Below, piece by piece: positions 33,547-41,550 of a DNA stretch of 44,222 nt; position 1 is the first letter of the stretch; every line of letters starts with the position of its first letter. The notes under the pieces are model-generated. The model searched no databases and was not told the origin of the DNA. It was given only the letters and a program-made list of their open reading frames with translations. Source of the DNA: an uncultured Lachnospiraceae bacterium (GTDB lineage Bacteria > Bacillota > Clostridia > Lachnospirales > Lachnospiraceae); assembly GCA_947589125.1 (NCBI GenBank), contig CANPZZ010000005.1:1-44222 (forward strand), in the 5' to 3' direction. The position numbers were made by a program, and so were the translations under genes.

Positions 33547-34460
33547 AGCTTCGATTTCCCTTCTGACTTCTCCAGGGCCTCCAGCTTCTTCAGTTCCGCG
33601 TCCTGGGCCTGGTTCTTCTCTCCCTGGTTCTTCTCTTTCTTCCGGCGCGGCTTGAAACGGAGCTGTTCGACCTTGTACTCCTTGATCTCGATCTCGTCTT
33701 TATCAACAACCATGCGGACCTTCACGGTCTGGCGAAGTACATTTACACTGTGAACCTCGCCCTTCTGGCCGTCGTCAGTGGTGACCGTGTCGCCGACGCC
33801 GGGCAGCTTGCTGTTCAGATATTCGTAGGTCTCTTCTTCATTCTTAAGGCAGCACATCAGCCGGCCGCAGACGCCGGAGATCTTCGTGGGATTCAGGGAC
33901 AGGTTCTGCTCCTTGGCCATCTTAATGGACACCGGGATGAACTCGGACAGATACGTGTGGCAGCACAGCGGCCTTCCGCAGATGCCCACGCCGCCGACGA
34001 TCTTCGTCTCGTCGCGGACGCCCACCTGGCGAAGCTCGATCCGGGTGCGGAACACTGACGCCAGATCCTTCACCAGTTCCCGGAAATCGATGCGCCCGTC
34101 GGCAGTGAAGTAAAACAGGATCTTATTGTTATCAAATGTGTATTCCACATCGATCAGCTTCATCTCCAGACCGTGCTTGCGGATCTTCTCCTGGCAGATC
34201 TTGAAGGCGTCTTTCTCCTTCGCCTTGTTCTCCGTCTCGATCCGGTCGTCCTCTTCGTTGGCCATGCGTATCACGGCCTTCAGGGGCTGGATCACTTTGT
34301 TGTCATCCACGTCGCGGTTGCCCAGAACCACATAGCCGTATTCGATACCGCGGGCCGTCTCCACGATCACATGCTGGCCCGCCTTGATCTCCAGCTGCCC
34401 GGGCGAAAAATAGTAGATCTTCCCCACGTTGCGAAATCTTACTCCGATTACTGTTATCAT
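33543..34460 (-). CDS. ricT: PSP1-domain protein RicT (YaaT)
   Basis: 305 residues. The start VIGVRFRNVGKIYYFSPGQLEIKAGQHVIVETARGIEYG and the centre GVGICGRPLCCHTYLSEFIPVSIKMAKEQNLSLNPTKISG-type run, with CGR(P/L)xCC twice, are hallmarks of the YaaT/RicT family. The cysteines hold iron-sulfur clusters in the Bacillus RicAFT complex, which acts in RNA processing by RNase Y and in sporulation phosphorelay control. A basic Lys/Glu-rich tail ends the protein. It starts 2 bp after the holB stop and overlaps trmN6 by 4 bp. RicA and RicF partners are not in the window. Confidence 0.95.
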   Translation of the reverse strand: MITVIGVRFRNVGKIYYFSPGQLEIKAGQHVIVETARGIEYGYVVLGNRDVDDNKVIQPLKAVIRMANEEDDRIETENKAKEKDAFKICQEKIRKHGLEMKLIDVEYTFDNNKILFYFTADGRIDFRELVKDLASVFRTRIELRQVGVRDETKIVGGVGICGRPLCCHTYLSEFIPVSIKMAKEQNLSLNPTKISGVCGRLMCCLKNEEETYEYLNSKLPGVGDTVTTDDGQKGEVHSVNVLRQTVKVRMVVDKDEIEIKEYKVEQLRFKPRRKKEKNQGEKNQAQDAELKKLEALEKSEGKSKL

Positions 34461-34462
34461 GC

Positions 34463-35452
34463 TCAGTTCTCCTTCATCACCAGGAGCATCAGCTCCATGG
34501 CGAGTTCCTTATTCACATTGGCCTGCAGGCGCACACGCGCCTTATCGATGGCCTGCAGGATCATTTCAAATCCGTCATAGCCGGTCTGCCGCGCCATCTC
34601 ACCGATGGCGGCGAATTCATCTTTAAAGATCAGCAGATCCATGTCCTTGGTCACCTTGTACATCAGAGCGTCCCGGTACCAGACCTGCATGAAATCCAGA
34701 CATTCGTAAATATCCATCTGCTCGTCCTCCCAGCTCTTGATCCGGGCCAGAAGGTCGGTGATGTTCATCTCCTTCACATGTTTGAGCACGTAGAGCAGTT
34801 CCTCATACATGTGTTTGAAATCGTCGGAACCGGCGAGCTTTATGGCTTTGCCCAGGTTCCCCCTGGCGAAGGCGGCGCAGAGACGGGCGTCGCTTTCGGG
34901 GAGCTTCAGTACATTCTCCAGATATTCCTCGATCACCGAATCCTGCAGCGGCTTCAGCTTCAGCTGCACGCAGCGGGACAGGATCGTAGGCAGAAATGCC
35001 TCCGGATTGGTCGTGAGCAGTATGATCACGGCGTAGGACGGCGGCTCCTCGATGGTCTTGAGAAGCGCGTTCTGGGCCTGAACCGTCATCTTCTCCGCCT
35101 CGTCGATGATATAGATCTTATAATAGCTGCTGTAGGGGCGGATCATGATCGTGTCGGTCACCTGTTCGCGGATATCATCGACGCCGATCGTCGCCGGCTT
35201 CTCATGGGTCACATGAATCAGATCCGGATGGTTGTCCGAGAGGACCTGCTTACAGGCGTGGCATTCCATACAGGGCTGGCTTCCGCCCTTCTCGCACAGA
35301 AGCGTAAGCGCGAACGCGTGGGCCAGGGACTTGCGGCCCATGCCGGCTTCTCCCGCCAGGATGTAGGCGTGAGAGATCTTATGCGCCTCGATGGCTTTCT
35401 GAAAATGTTGTTTTACGGCCTCATGGCCCAGGATGTCGTTAAAGCCCGGCAT
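34463..35452 (-). CDS. holB: DNA polymerase III subunit delta'
   Basis: 329 residues; a clamp-loader subunit. ILGHEAVKQHFQKAI starts the AAA+ fold, with a modified P-loop (GEAGMGRKS). Zinc-module cysteines are in CEKGGSQPCMECHACKQ, the DEAEKMTVQAQNALLKTIEEPP Walker B region follows, and then LSRCVQLKLKPL (SRC motif). The C-terminal helical domain is complete. It works with the gamma/tau protein (dnaX) and delta to load the sliding clamp. It is first of the tightly packed holB-ricT-trmN6 set, with its own promoter, and is 198 bp downstream of tmk. Confidence 0.95.
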   Translation of the reverse strand: MPGFNDILGHEAVKQHFQKAIEAHKISHAYILAGEAGMGRKSLAHAFALTLLCEKGGSQPCMECHACKQVLSDNHPDLIHVTHEKPATIGVDDIREQVTDTIMIRPYSSYYKIYIIDEAEKMTVQAQNALLKTIEEPPSYAVIILLTTNPEAFLPTILSRCVQLKLKPLQDSVIEEYLENVLKLPESDARLCAAFARGNLGKAIKLAGSDDFKHMYEELLYVLKHVKEMNITDLLARIKSWEDEQMDIYECLDFMQVWYRDALMYKVTKDMDLLIFKDEFAAIGEMARQTGYDGFEMILQAIDKARVRLQANVNKELAMELMLLVMKEN

Positions 35453-35489
35453 AACGCGGTGGTCCCCCTCTCCGCTAATCTCTGACGAG

Positions 35490-35518
35490 ATTATAACATA
35501 ATTTGAATTTTGTGTATA
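35490..35518 (-). promoter_or_regulatory. Putative holB promoter
   Basis: Minus-strand TATACA (35513-35518), 17 bp, TATAAT (35490-35495), 37 bp upstream of the holB ATG in an AT-rich gap. The same gap has an inverted repeat GACGCCG ... CGGCGTC at about 35550-35576 without a T-run. Confidence 0.5.
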
Positions 35519-35650
35519 GTTTTATTTCGCTGGTATTTTTTTCGCCTGTGACGCCGTTATGATGTTGTGCGGCGTCTCGTTGCGACAGCAGATTTTCTGC
35601 CATGCAGCGACAAGGCGACGGCATACTATAGCAGCTGTTTTACCAGCTGA

Positions 35651-36325
35651 TCACAAACCCAGGCGGCCGCGAATCAACTCATGAATTTCTTCGATGGACT
35701 TCAGATTCCCCTCTCCGTCGCAGCACGCGATCCGCTCCCAGCCGTATTTCTCAACCAGAAGGATACTGTTCTCGTAGGAACGGCGCAGGAAATCCGGATT
35801 TGCCTCATGGATATCCTTCTTCGACTCGTGGGTGATCTTATTGGCGCGCTCTTTGATCAGGCGCGCAGAAACTTCCGGCGGTACGTCAAGGAAGAAAACG
35901 TGCTCCGGCACCGGCAGACCGCCTTTCACATATTCAAAATCATACTCCCAGTCCAGGAATGCCATTTTCTCTTCCAGTGTATTCAGCTTGGCCGCCTGAT
36001 GCAGCATATTGCTGGTCACATAACGGTCGCAGATAACGATATGATCATCGCCGGATTCGTAAAAATCCTTCCATTCCTTCAGGTAGGACCCGAACCGGTC
36101 GACAGCGTAGAACGCGGAAGTCACATATGGATTGACCGCGAACGCGTCGTCGCCGAACTCGCGGCCCAGATACATACGCACCAGCGCCGACGACTCGCTT
36201 TCGTAGTTCGGGTAGGTCACTTTGCGCACAGGCCGTCCCTGCGCCTGAAGATATTCGAAAAGGAGACGGGTCTGGGTCTCTTTGCCGCTGCCGTCGCTGC
36301 CCTCGATAACGATTACTTTGCCCAT
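35651..36325 (-). CDS. tmk: Thymidylate kinase (dTMP kinase-like)
   Basis: 225 residues from the ATG at 36325 (AGAGG upstream); the frame extends to 36355 but would overlap the decarboxylase stop. The P-loop is EGSDGSGKETQTRLLFEYL, the DR motif DRYVTSNMLHQAAK and the lid region about KERANKITHESKKDIHEANP. It phosphorylates dTMP to dTDP. The sequence is more distant from canonical Tmk than usual (Glu in the P-loop, GKET), in the manner of the second Tmk-like family of Clostridia, so another deoxynucleotide kinase is possible. Position before holB supports tmk. Confidence 0.88.
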   Translation of the reverse strand: MGKVIVIEGSDGSGKETQTRLLFEYLQAQGRPVRKVTYPNYESESSALVRMYLGREFGDDAFAVNPYVTSAFYAVDRFGSYLKEWKDFYESGDDHIVICDRYVTSNMLHQAAKLNTLEEKMAFLDWEYDFEYVKGGLPVPEHVFFLDVPPEVSARLIKERANKITHESKKDIHEANPDFLRRSYENSILLVEKYGWERIACCDGEGNLKSIEEIHELIRGRLGL

Positions 36326-36341
36326 AAAAATATCCTCTCTT

Positions 36342-38165
36342 TCATATAAGCACACGGACTGTCTCCGCTTTGTGATCGCAAAGACCCTGGATCGGGAGCC
36401 GCTGTTCCCTGTATTGACGGATCACGCCGATAACCTCTTCTGTCAGAAGTTCTCCCGGCACAACAACCGGTGTTCCGGGCGGATACAGATAAACATATTC
36501 GCCGGAAATGCAGCCGGCGGCAGCCTCAAAAGAAATCGTACGGACCGGGCGTGACTGCGCCTCGTAAATAGGAAGGACCGCCTGTGGACGCGGCAGCGCC
36601 GCGGAGTTGAAAGCCGCAGGGCTGACCGGCGGTGCGGCGGAGCCGGATGACGAGGCCACGGGACTGGATGCTGCGGAATCGAGCGCCAATGCCACGGGGC
36701 CGGATGCTGCGGAATCGAACGCCAACGCCACGGGGCCGGATGCTGCAGAATCGAGCGCCAACGCCGCGGGACTGGATGCTGCAGAGCTGAGCGCCCGCAC
36801 AGCAGAATCCGAGGCCGAAGTCTCAGGTTTCAACTTCTCATCAATCTCAAGCAACGCCGTCTCTAATCTGTCAAGTCCCTCCTGACTGTCCATCAGCGTC
36901 GTGATAGCCGTTACATAATCCGCGCCGCACATTTCCATTTCCAGATGATAATCGCGGCGGAGAATCTCCGCCAGCTGCAAACCGCTCAGCCGGTTTTCAT
37001 TGTTCGAAAGAAAGCCAGCCCCTGTCGTCGATTTTCCTGTATTCTTTTTCTGCTGCAGCTGCAAGTCTTTGCCTTCCACAGACATTTTCATGTCTTGCTG
37101 CGGCCGCGTCTCCGCATGTCCCGCGGATATAATCATCTTTGAGATATCCAGATCATATACTCCGGCGCTTCCAACCACGTCCCTGTCCAGAAGCCGAAGA
37201 TGGTCCATCCGCCGGAGCCGCCCCCGCAGTTCCGCAAGACGTGCCGCAAAGCGCCGCATTTCATCGCGGCCATCGCCTGTCATATATTCAATACATCTCT
37301 CGATTCCCGACATCAGCACATACGAAGGACTGCTGGTCTGAAAAACCTGCAGGTAATATTCCAGACGCCTGGTATCGATAAGGCCGGTGTCAGCACCTAT
37401 ATGCAGCAGCGCCGTCTGCGTGAATGCAGGAAGCGTTTTATGTAAACTTTGTATTACAATATCCGCGCCCATCTCCAGCGCGGAAGCCGGGAACATTTCC
37501 CCAAATGGAAAATGCGCGCCATGAGCCTCGTCAACGATCAGCGGCACGCCATGCCGGTGGCAGACATCGGCGATCCCGCGGACGTCCGACATTACGCCGT
37601 CATAGGTGGGGGAAGTGATGAATACGGCGGCGGGCAAGCCTGACTTTTTGTCCGGCGCAGCCGGATTCTTTCCTGGCACACTCGGCAAACCATCCGCACT
37701 TATCAACATTTTTTCAACATCCTGGGGCAATAATCCACCTTGCAGCCCAAAATCTTCAATAATCTGTGGATAAATGTACCGAATATTCAGTTCATTCAGC
37801 GCTGCCGCGTGATACGCAGCCTTATGACTGTTGCGCGCCATCAGGATCGTGCCGCCCCGCGGAACCGCCGCACAGACAGCCGCAAGTACGCCGCAGGTGC
37901 TTCCATTTACCAGATAATACGTGCGGCCGGCGCCGTATACCGACGCGGCCCAGTCCATGGATTCACGCAGAACGCCCTCAGCATGATGGAGGTTGTCGAA
38001 ACCGTCAATCTCCGTGATATCGATACTGTACGGATTGGGGAATCCTGCCATAAATCCCGCATCCTCCCGCCGCTTATGTCCCGGCATATGGAAGGGATAC
38101 GCATCGGAACGACAGTATTCATTCAGTTTCCGGTACAATCGGGGGCAGGGAAGCCTCTCTTCCAT
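36342..38165 (-). CDS. Orn/Lys/Arg decarboxylase family PLP enzyme
   Basis: About 607 residues from the ATG at 38165. A fold-type I PLP enzyme: the FHMPGHKRR start, VNGSTCGVLA, VDEAHGAHFPFG, and the PLP lysine in IQSLHKTLPAFTQTA. It has a C-terminal domain near EYVYLYPPGTPVVVPGELLTEE. This is the YaaO/SpeA-like group that decarboxylates arginine, lysine or ornithine to polyamines; the substrate is not determinable here. In Bacillus yaaO also precedes tmk, as here (16-bp gap). Between the PLP and C-terminal domains lies an unusual Ala/Ser/Pro-rich insert of about 80 residues built on a 12-residue repeat. Confidence 0.92.
   Translation of the reverse strand: MEERLPCPRLYRKLNEYCRSDAYPFHMPGHKRREDAGFMAGFPNPYSIDITEIDGFDNLHHAEGVLRESMDWAASVYGAGRTYYLVNGSTCGVLAAVCAAVPRGGTILMARNSHKAAYHAAALNELNIRYIYPQIIEDFGLQGGLLPQDVEKMLISADGLPSVPGKNPAAPDKKSGLPAAVFITSPTYDGVMSDVRGIADVCHRHGVPLIVDEAHGAHFPFGEMFPASALEMGADIVIQSLHKTLPAFTQTALLHIGADTGLIDTRRLEYYLQVFQTSSPSYVLMSGIERCIEYMTGDGRDEMRRFAARLAELRGRLRRMDHLRLLDRDVVGSAGVYDLDISKMIISAGHAETRPQQDMKMSVEGKDLQLQQKKNTGKSTTGAGFLSNNENRLSGLQLAEILRRDYHLEMEMCGADYVTAITTLMDSQEGLDRLETALLEIDEKLKPETSASDSAVRALSSAASSPAALALDSAASGPVALAFDSAASGPVALALDSAASSPVASSSGSAAPPVSPAAFNSAALPRPQAVLPIYEAQSRPVRTISFEAAAGCISGEYVYLYPPGTPVVVPGELLTEEVIGVIRQYREQRLPIQGLCDHKAETVRVLI
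36655..36798 (-). repeat. Four 36-bp tandem repeats inside the decarboxylase gene
   Basis: Units begin at 36655, 36691, 36727 and 36763. Each encodes a 12-residue repeat close to ALALDSAASGPV. Copies are nearly identical, and partial decayed copies lie on both sides. The length is a multiple of three, so gain or loss of a copy would keep the frame. Confidence 0.9.
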
Positions 38166-38179
38166 ATCACGCGCCCCTC

Positions 38180-39139
38180 TCATCCGCAATTTGCGGTTCG
38201 CTGCCGCAGCCCTGTTTTCTCAAGGAATTCGTCTATGCTTTCGGCCCGGCGGGCGATCTTATGCCAGGAATTCAGTATATCGATGCTATGCTCGGACATG
38301 ATCCGCTTCTGCAGTTTATCAGGGAGTTCACCGATATCCTTCAGCATGTCACAGATATCTTCCGCTTTTCCTTCTGCTTTTCCCTCAGCGAATTTTTCCT
38401 TCCGTTCCAGCTTCATATGCTCTTCAAAATCATAATCCGTCAGAAACATCTCCACTACCTCCTCGCTATGCTCAGCCAGAATGTCAGCCAATATTCCTTC
38501 CCTGATACAATCTGCGATTGCCCGACGCACCGCATCTTCCAAATCCCCGCCGCTCTTTAAGGATTCCCGAACCCTGGCTACAAAAACAGCATATTCCTCC
38601 AGCCGCCGGCACTGGCGCATCAATTCCCGGTTCCGTCCCAGATTTATATTCAGCATAACCGCCGTCACTTCCACTCCCGGCTGGCGGCGGACAGCCGTAT
38701 TGCCATCTTCCGGCGCCGGCGCAAAAAATGCATCCGACAACCGCAGAATCTTCTGATCCGGCTCATAATCTTCGCCGTTATAAAATACGATATACTGCGG
38801 AAACGGAAGCCGCTGCAGTGAATTGCTGTATATATTCAGCTTCTGTTTCTTCTCGTATTTTCTGAACAATCTTGCAAAATAAAACAATCCTCTAAGCGGC
38901 ATATTGGGATTGTCGCTTGACTGGTGTTCAAAAAGATTAAGCGTCGCCCCAAACAGAAAAGAAACGTCGTTCTTCATATTCATATAAACGACGTCTTCCA
39001 ATGTCGTAATCTCCAGCTTATCCGGATCCGTATAATGCGTTCCATTCAGCGCATTATAGAGCGGCAGCAATTCCTTCTTTTCTTTAAAAATAAATCGAAA
39101 TAATCTGTCTTTATACTTTTTATTCACACGTTTACTCAT
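38180..39139 (-). CDS. Rpn family recombination-promoting nuclease/putative transposase
   Basis: 319 residues from the ATG at 39139, which has GAAGGGA upstream; the longer frame to 39163 lacks a site. The N-terminal YKDRLFRFIFKEKKELLPLYNALNG is the typical Rpn/PDDEXK start. The catalytic core is NDVSFLF with Asp58 and LFEHQSS with Glu71 and Gln73 (D-x12-E-x-Q). A helical tail with a KAEGKAE segment ends in a C-terminal region shared with the truncated copy at 19605-19925. It is intact, 14 bp upstream of the decarboxylase in the same direction. Rpn proteins act as DNA nucleases that raise recombination and horizontal transfer. Confidence 0.9.
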   Translation of the reverse strand: MSKRVNKKYKDRLFRFIFKEKKELLPLYNALNGTHYTDPDKLEITTLEDVVYMNMKNDVSFLFGATLNLFEHQSSDNPNMPLRGLFYFARLFRKYEKKQKLNIYSNSLQRLPFPQYIVFYNGEDYEPDQKILRLSDAFFAPAPEDGNTAVRRQPGVEVTAVMLNINLGRNRELMRQCRRLEEYAVFVARVRESLKSGGDLEDAVRRAIADCIREGILADILAEHSEEVVEMFLTDYDFEEHMKLERKEKFAEGKAEGKAEDICDMLKDIGELPDKLQKRIMSEHSIDILNSWHKIARRAESIDEFLEKTGLRQRTANCG

Positions 39140-39257
39140 ATTATATCGGTTCCCTTCTTTCATTTCAATATGTAATTCTGTAAAAAGTCCCTGTGACCTG
39201 TAAATGGTCTTGCGGTTATGCTTGGATTCTCAATGATACCGTCAAAGACATAGGAGG

Positions 39258-39286
39258 TTTTCCCGCGGAAAGATTTTCCCGCGGAA
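39258..39286. promoter_or_regulatory. Operator-like direct repeat of a near-palindrome
   Basis: TTTTCCCGCGGAA occurs twice at 16-bp spacing (39258-39270 and 39274-39286). Each copy centres on the partly symmetric TTCCCGCGGAA. It lies just upstream of the promoter of the 76-residue gene, which fits a binding site for a dimeric regulator. Confidence 0.5.
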
Positions 39287-39292
39287 TTTCGG

Positions 39293-39321
39293 TTGTGGAA
39301 ATGGCGTTTCTGTGAGATAAT
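39293..39321 (+). promoter_or_regulatory. Promoter of the 76-residue gene
   Basis: TTGTGG (39293-39298), 17 bp, GATAAT (39316-39321), 23 bp before the ATG. It overlaps the flank of the operator-like repeat. Confidence 0.5.
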
Positions 39322-39344
39322 CAGCAGAAAGGAGGCGTATCGCC

Positions 39345-39575
39345 ATGAGAGTTATAGAATTCAAGATGGAACGTCAGGGGCTTGTGAATATTGGTGATGA
39401 AATCGAGATCACGGCCCATGAGGCGCTCAGCGGCACAAGCTATATTATTGAACCGGCAGTAGCCATGTCCGGCTGCTACAAGGGCCGGGACCGCCTGAGG
39501 TCGACCCACGGAATAGTACGTGATATCAAGCAGAATGACCGCGGTTTTTATGTTGTGGCGGAATTTGACGAGTAG
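39345..39575 (+). CDS. Small unknown protein, 76 residues
   Basis: A very strong AAAGGAGG ribosome site precedes the ATG, which argues for expression. The sequence is mixed alpha/beta: MERQGLVNIGDEIEITAHEALSGTSYIIEPAV, then GCYKGRDRLRSTHGIVRDIKQNDRGFYVVAEFDE, with no cysteine pairs or membrane segments. It looks like a small beta-barrel that could bind nucleic acid or a regulator, but I do not recognise it. It lies 116 bp before the collagen-like gene in the same direction. Confidence 0.75.
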   Translation: MRVIEFKMERQGLVNIGDEIEITAHEALSGTSYIIEPAVAMSGCYKGRDRLRSTHGIVRDIKQNDRGFYVVAEFDE

Positions 39576-39599
39576 GCTGGCAGGACAAATGAAGGACGA

Positions 39600-39627
39600 A
39601 CCAAACCTGTATTTTGGACATATGATA
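39600..39627 (+). promoter_or_regulatory. Sigma-K-like promoter ahead of the collagen-like gene
   Basis: AC (39600-39601), 17 bp, CATATGATA (39619-39627), which fits the Bacillus sigma-K consensus AC-(16/17)-CATAnnnTA. The leader then has a GC hairpin (GGGGCCAGCCCC, near 39645) before the AAAGGAG ribosome site. The consensus is short, so a chance match is possible. Confidence 0.4.
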
Positions 39628-39691
39628 TAGCAGACCGGCGGGGACGGGGCCAGCCCCGGAACTGTCCGGCAGAATCTAAAGGAGTGATCAT

Positions 39692-41365
39692 ATGTTTTTC
39701 CCAAATTACGGGTATAATTGTCCGTCTGATAACTGCTGCGGCTCAGGCGGAAATACTGCCACAAAAGGCAACTGCGGTATGACAGTATGCCCTCAGCCCT
39801 GTCCGTCTCCCGGCACACTGCCCTGCCCTTCGTCCTGCCCGCCCTGCTGCAAAGGGCCGCAGGGACCTGCCGGACCGCTGGGACCTCAGGGTCTGACCGG
39901 TCCGCAGGGACCTCAGGGGCTGACTGGACCGCAGGGGCCACAGGGGCCGGCCGGTCCGCAGGGATCTCAGGGGCCGCAGGGTATTGCGGGACCGGAGGGA
40001 CCCATCGGGCCGGAAGGACCAGCAGCTACACTCTCTATCGGTGTCATTACTACCGGTGCCCCTGGTACTCAGGCTGCCGTCTCCAACGTAGGAACTGAAC
40101 AGAACGCAATTCTAAACTTCACGATCCCTCAGGGCGCGGATGGTGCGGCTGGTACACCCGGACCCATGGGCCCGGAAGGCCCGGCCGGCGCTGCCGCCAC
40201 TATTTCCATCGGGACGATCACCACTGGAGCCCCGGGTTCTCTGGCCAGTGTTTCCAATGTAGGGACAGATCAGAACGCAATTCTGAACTTTACGATCCCT
40301 CAGGGCGCGGTTGGCGCGGCGGGCGCGGCAGGGCCACAGGGGCCTGCTGGGCCGATTGGACCACAGGGACCCGCTGGACCGGAAGGGCCTCAGGGGCCGG
40401 CTGGTGCTGACGGCGCGGTTGGACCGCAAGGGCCTACTGGACCGGCTGGGCCGCAAGGACCTCAGGGGCCAGCCGGTGCTGACGGCGCGGTTGGACCGCA
40501 GGGACCCGCTGGGCCGGAAGGGCCGCAAGGACCTCAGGGGCCGGCTGGTGCTGATGGCGCGGTTGGACCGCAAGGGCCTACTGGACCGGAAGGGCCGCAA
40601 GGACCTCAGGGGCCAGCCGGTGCTGACGGCGCGGTTGGTCCGCAGGGTCCCGCTGGGCCAGAAGGACCGCAAGGACCTCAGGGGCCGGCTGGTGCTGATG
40701 GCGCGGTTGGACCGCAGGGTCCCGCTGGGCCGCAAGGACCTCAGGGACCTGCCGGTGCTGACGGCGCGGTTGGACCACAGGGACCCGCTGGGCCAGAAGG
40801 ACCTCAGGGACCTGCCGGACCCGCTGGACCTCAAGGACCTGCCGGACCCGCTGGACCTCAGGGACCTGCCGGACCCGCCGGACCTGCCGGACCCGCCGGA
40901 CCTCAGGGACCGATCGGTCCGATGAGCGCCAACGCCATACTGCCTGAGGTAAGCGCGCTTAACGCAGTCAATACCGCCGCTCAGACCGTCGCTTCCGGCA
41001 CAGCGCCGCTGCTGCTCGCTTCCACCCCGGTTCAGGCCGGCACAGCAATCACCCATGACGCAGGCAGCGGTACCCTCGTGCTGAACGAAGACGGCCTGTA
41101 CGAGATTTCCTACAATACCGAAATAACCGCCACCGCCGGCGCTCCCGCGGCCGTCACTTTGGCTCTGACCAATGGCGGCGCCGCTATCGACGGCACAGCC
41201 ACTTCTGCTTATGTGGCAGCAAACAATGCACCGGTATCCGTATCCGGCACCACCATTGTCAATGTGACCGGCGGCACTCCCGCGGCCATTTCCCTGGTCT
41301 CGCCGACCGGCTTTGACAATGCTTCCTACAGCAACACAGCGATAACGATCCGGAAACTGCTCTGA
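39692..41365 (+). CDS. Collagen-like, BclA-like surface/exosporium protein
   Basis: 557 residues. The N-terminus (1-54) is Cys/Pro-rich with nine cysteines and no signal peptide. Residues 55-110 are Gly-X-Y triplets. Two similar non-collagenous modules follow (111-148 and 167-204; SIGxITTGAPGxxAxVSNVG and [11 protein letters not shown]). A long Gly-X-Y tract (211-410) repeats [20 protein letters not shown] about six times. The end (411-557) resembles the TNF-like C-terminal domain of Bacillus Bcl[14 protein letters not shown]-type strands, many Ala/Thr. The likely role is a trimeric filament on spore or cell surface. AAAGGAG precedes the ATG, and a perfect hairpin follows the stop. Confidence 0.92.
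   Translation: MFFPNYGYNCPSDNCCGSGGNTATKGNCGMTVCPQPCPSPGTLPCPSSCPPCCKGPQGPAGPLGPQGLTGPQGPQGLTGPQGPQGPAGPQGSQGPQGIAGPEGPIGPEGPAATLSIGVITTGAPGTQAAVSNVGTEQNAILNFTIPQGADGAAGTPGPMGPEGPAGAAATISIGTITTGAPGSLASVSNVGTDQNAILNFTIPQGAVGAAGAAGPQGPAGPIGPQGPAGPEGPQGPAGADGAVGPQGPTGPAGPQGPQGPAGADGAVGPQGPAGPEGPQGPQGPAGADGAVGPQGPTGPEGPQGPQGPAGADGAVGPQGPAGPEGPQGPQGPAGADGAVGPQGPAGPQGPQGPAGADGAVGPQGPAGPEGPQGPAGPAGPQGPAGPAGPQGPAGPAGPAGPAGPQGPIGPMSANAILPEVSALNAVNTAAQTVASGTAPLLLASTPVQAGTAITHDAGSGTLVLNEDGLYEISYNTEITATAGAPAAVTLALTNGGAAIDGTATSAYVAANNAPVSVSGTTIVNVTGGTPAAISLVSPTGFDNASYSNTAITIRKLL
40400..40800 (+). repeat. Tandem repeats in the collagen region
   Basis: Near-identical blocks of about 63-81 bp encode [11 protein letters not shown](A/T)[11 protein letters not shown]; about six copies. 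High identity between copies suggests recent expansion or conversion. Confidence 0.8.
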
Positions 41366-41445
41366 GCAGAGACGCGGATATCACCACATGTAAGATCCAG
41401 CGCAGAAAGACGCCTCTGACGTCCTTCCCTGCGCACTGGTACGCA

Positions 41446-41475
41446 GCAAGGCGTCCGCATCCGCGGACGCCTTGC
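41446..41475 (+). terminator. Perfect 13-bp hairpin after the collagen-like gene
   Basis: GCAAGGCGTCCGC and GCGGACGCCTTGC pair perfectly around a four-base loop, 80 bp after the stop. No T-run follows, so it is a candidate transcript end or stabilising stem. Confidence 0.5.
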
Positions 41476-41489
41476 CCCGCGCCTGCATA

Positions 41490-41526
41490 CAAAAAGAGAA
41501 CCGTACGCGATCTCTCCGGTTCTCTT
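41490..41526 (-). terminator. nrdB terminator
   Basis: On the minus strand AAGAGAACCG and CGGTTCTCTT form a perfect 10-bp stem followed by TTTT, 25 bp after the nrdB stop. Confidence 0.85.
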
Positions 41527-41550
41527 CTGTACATACACTATCTGCAATTT

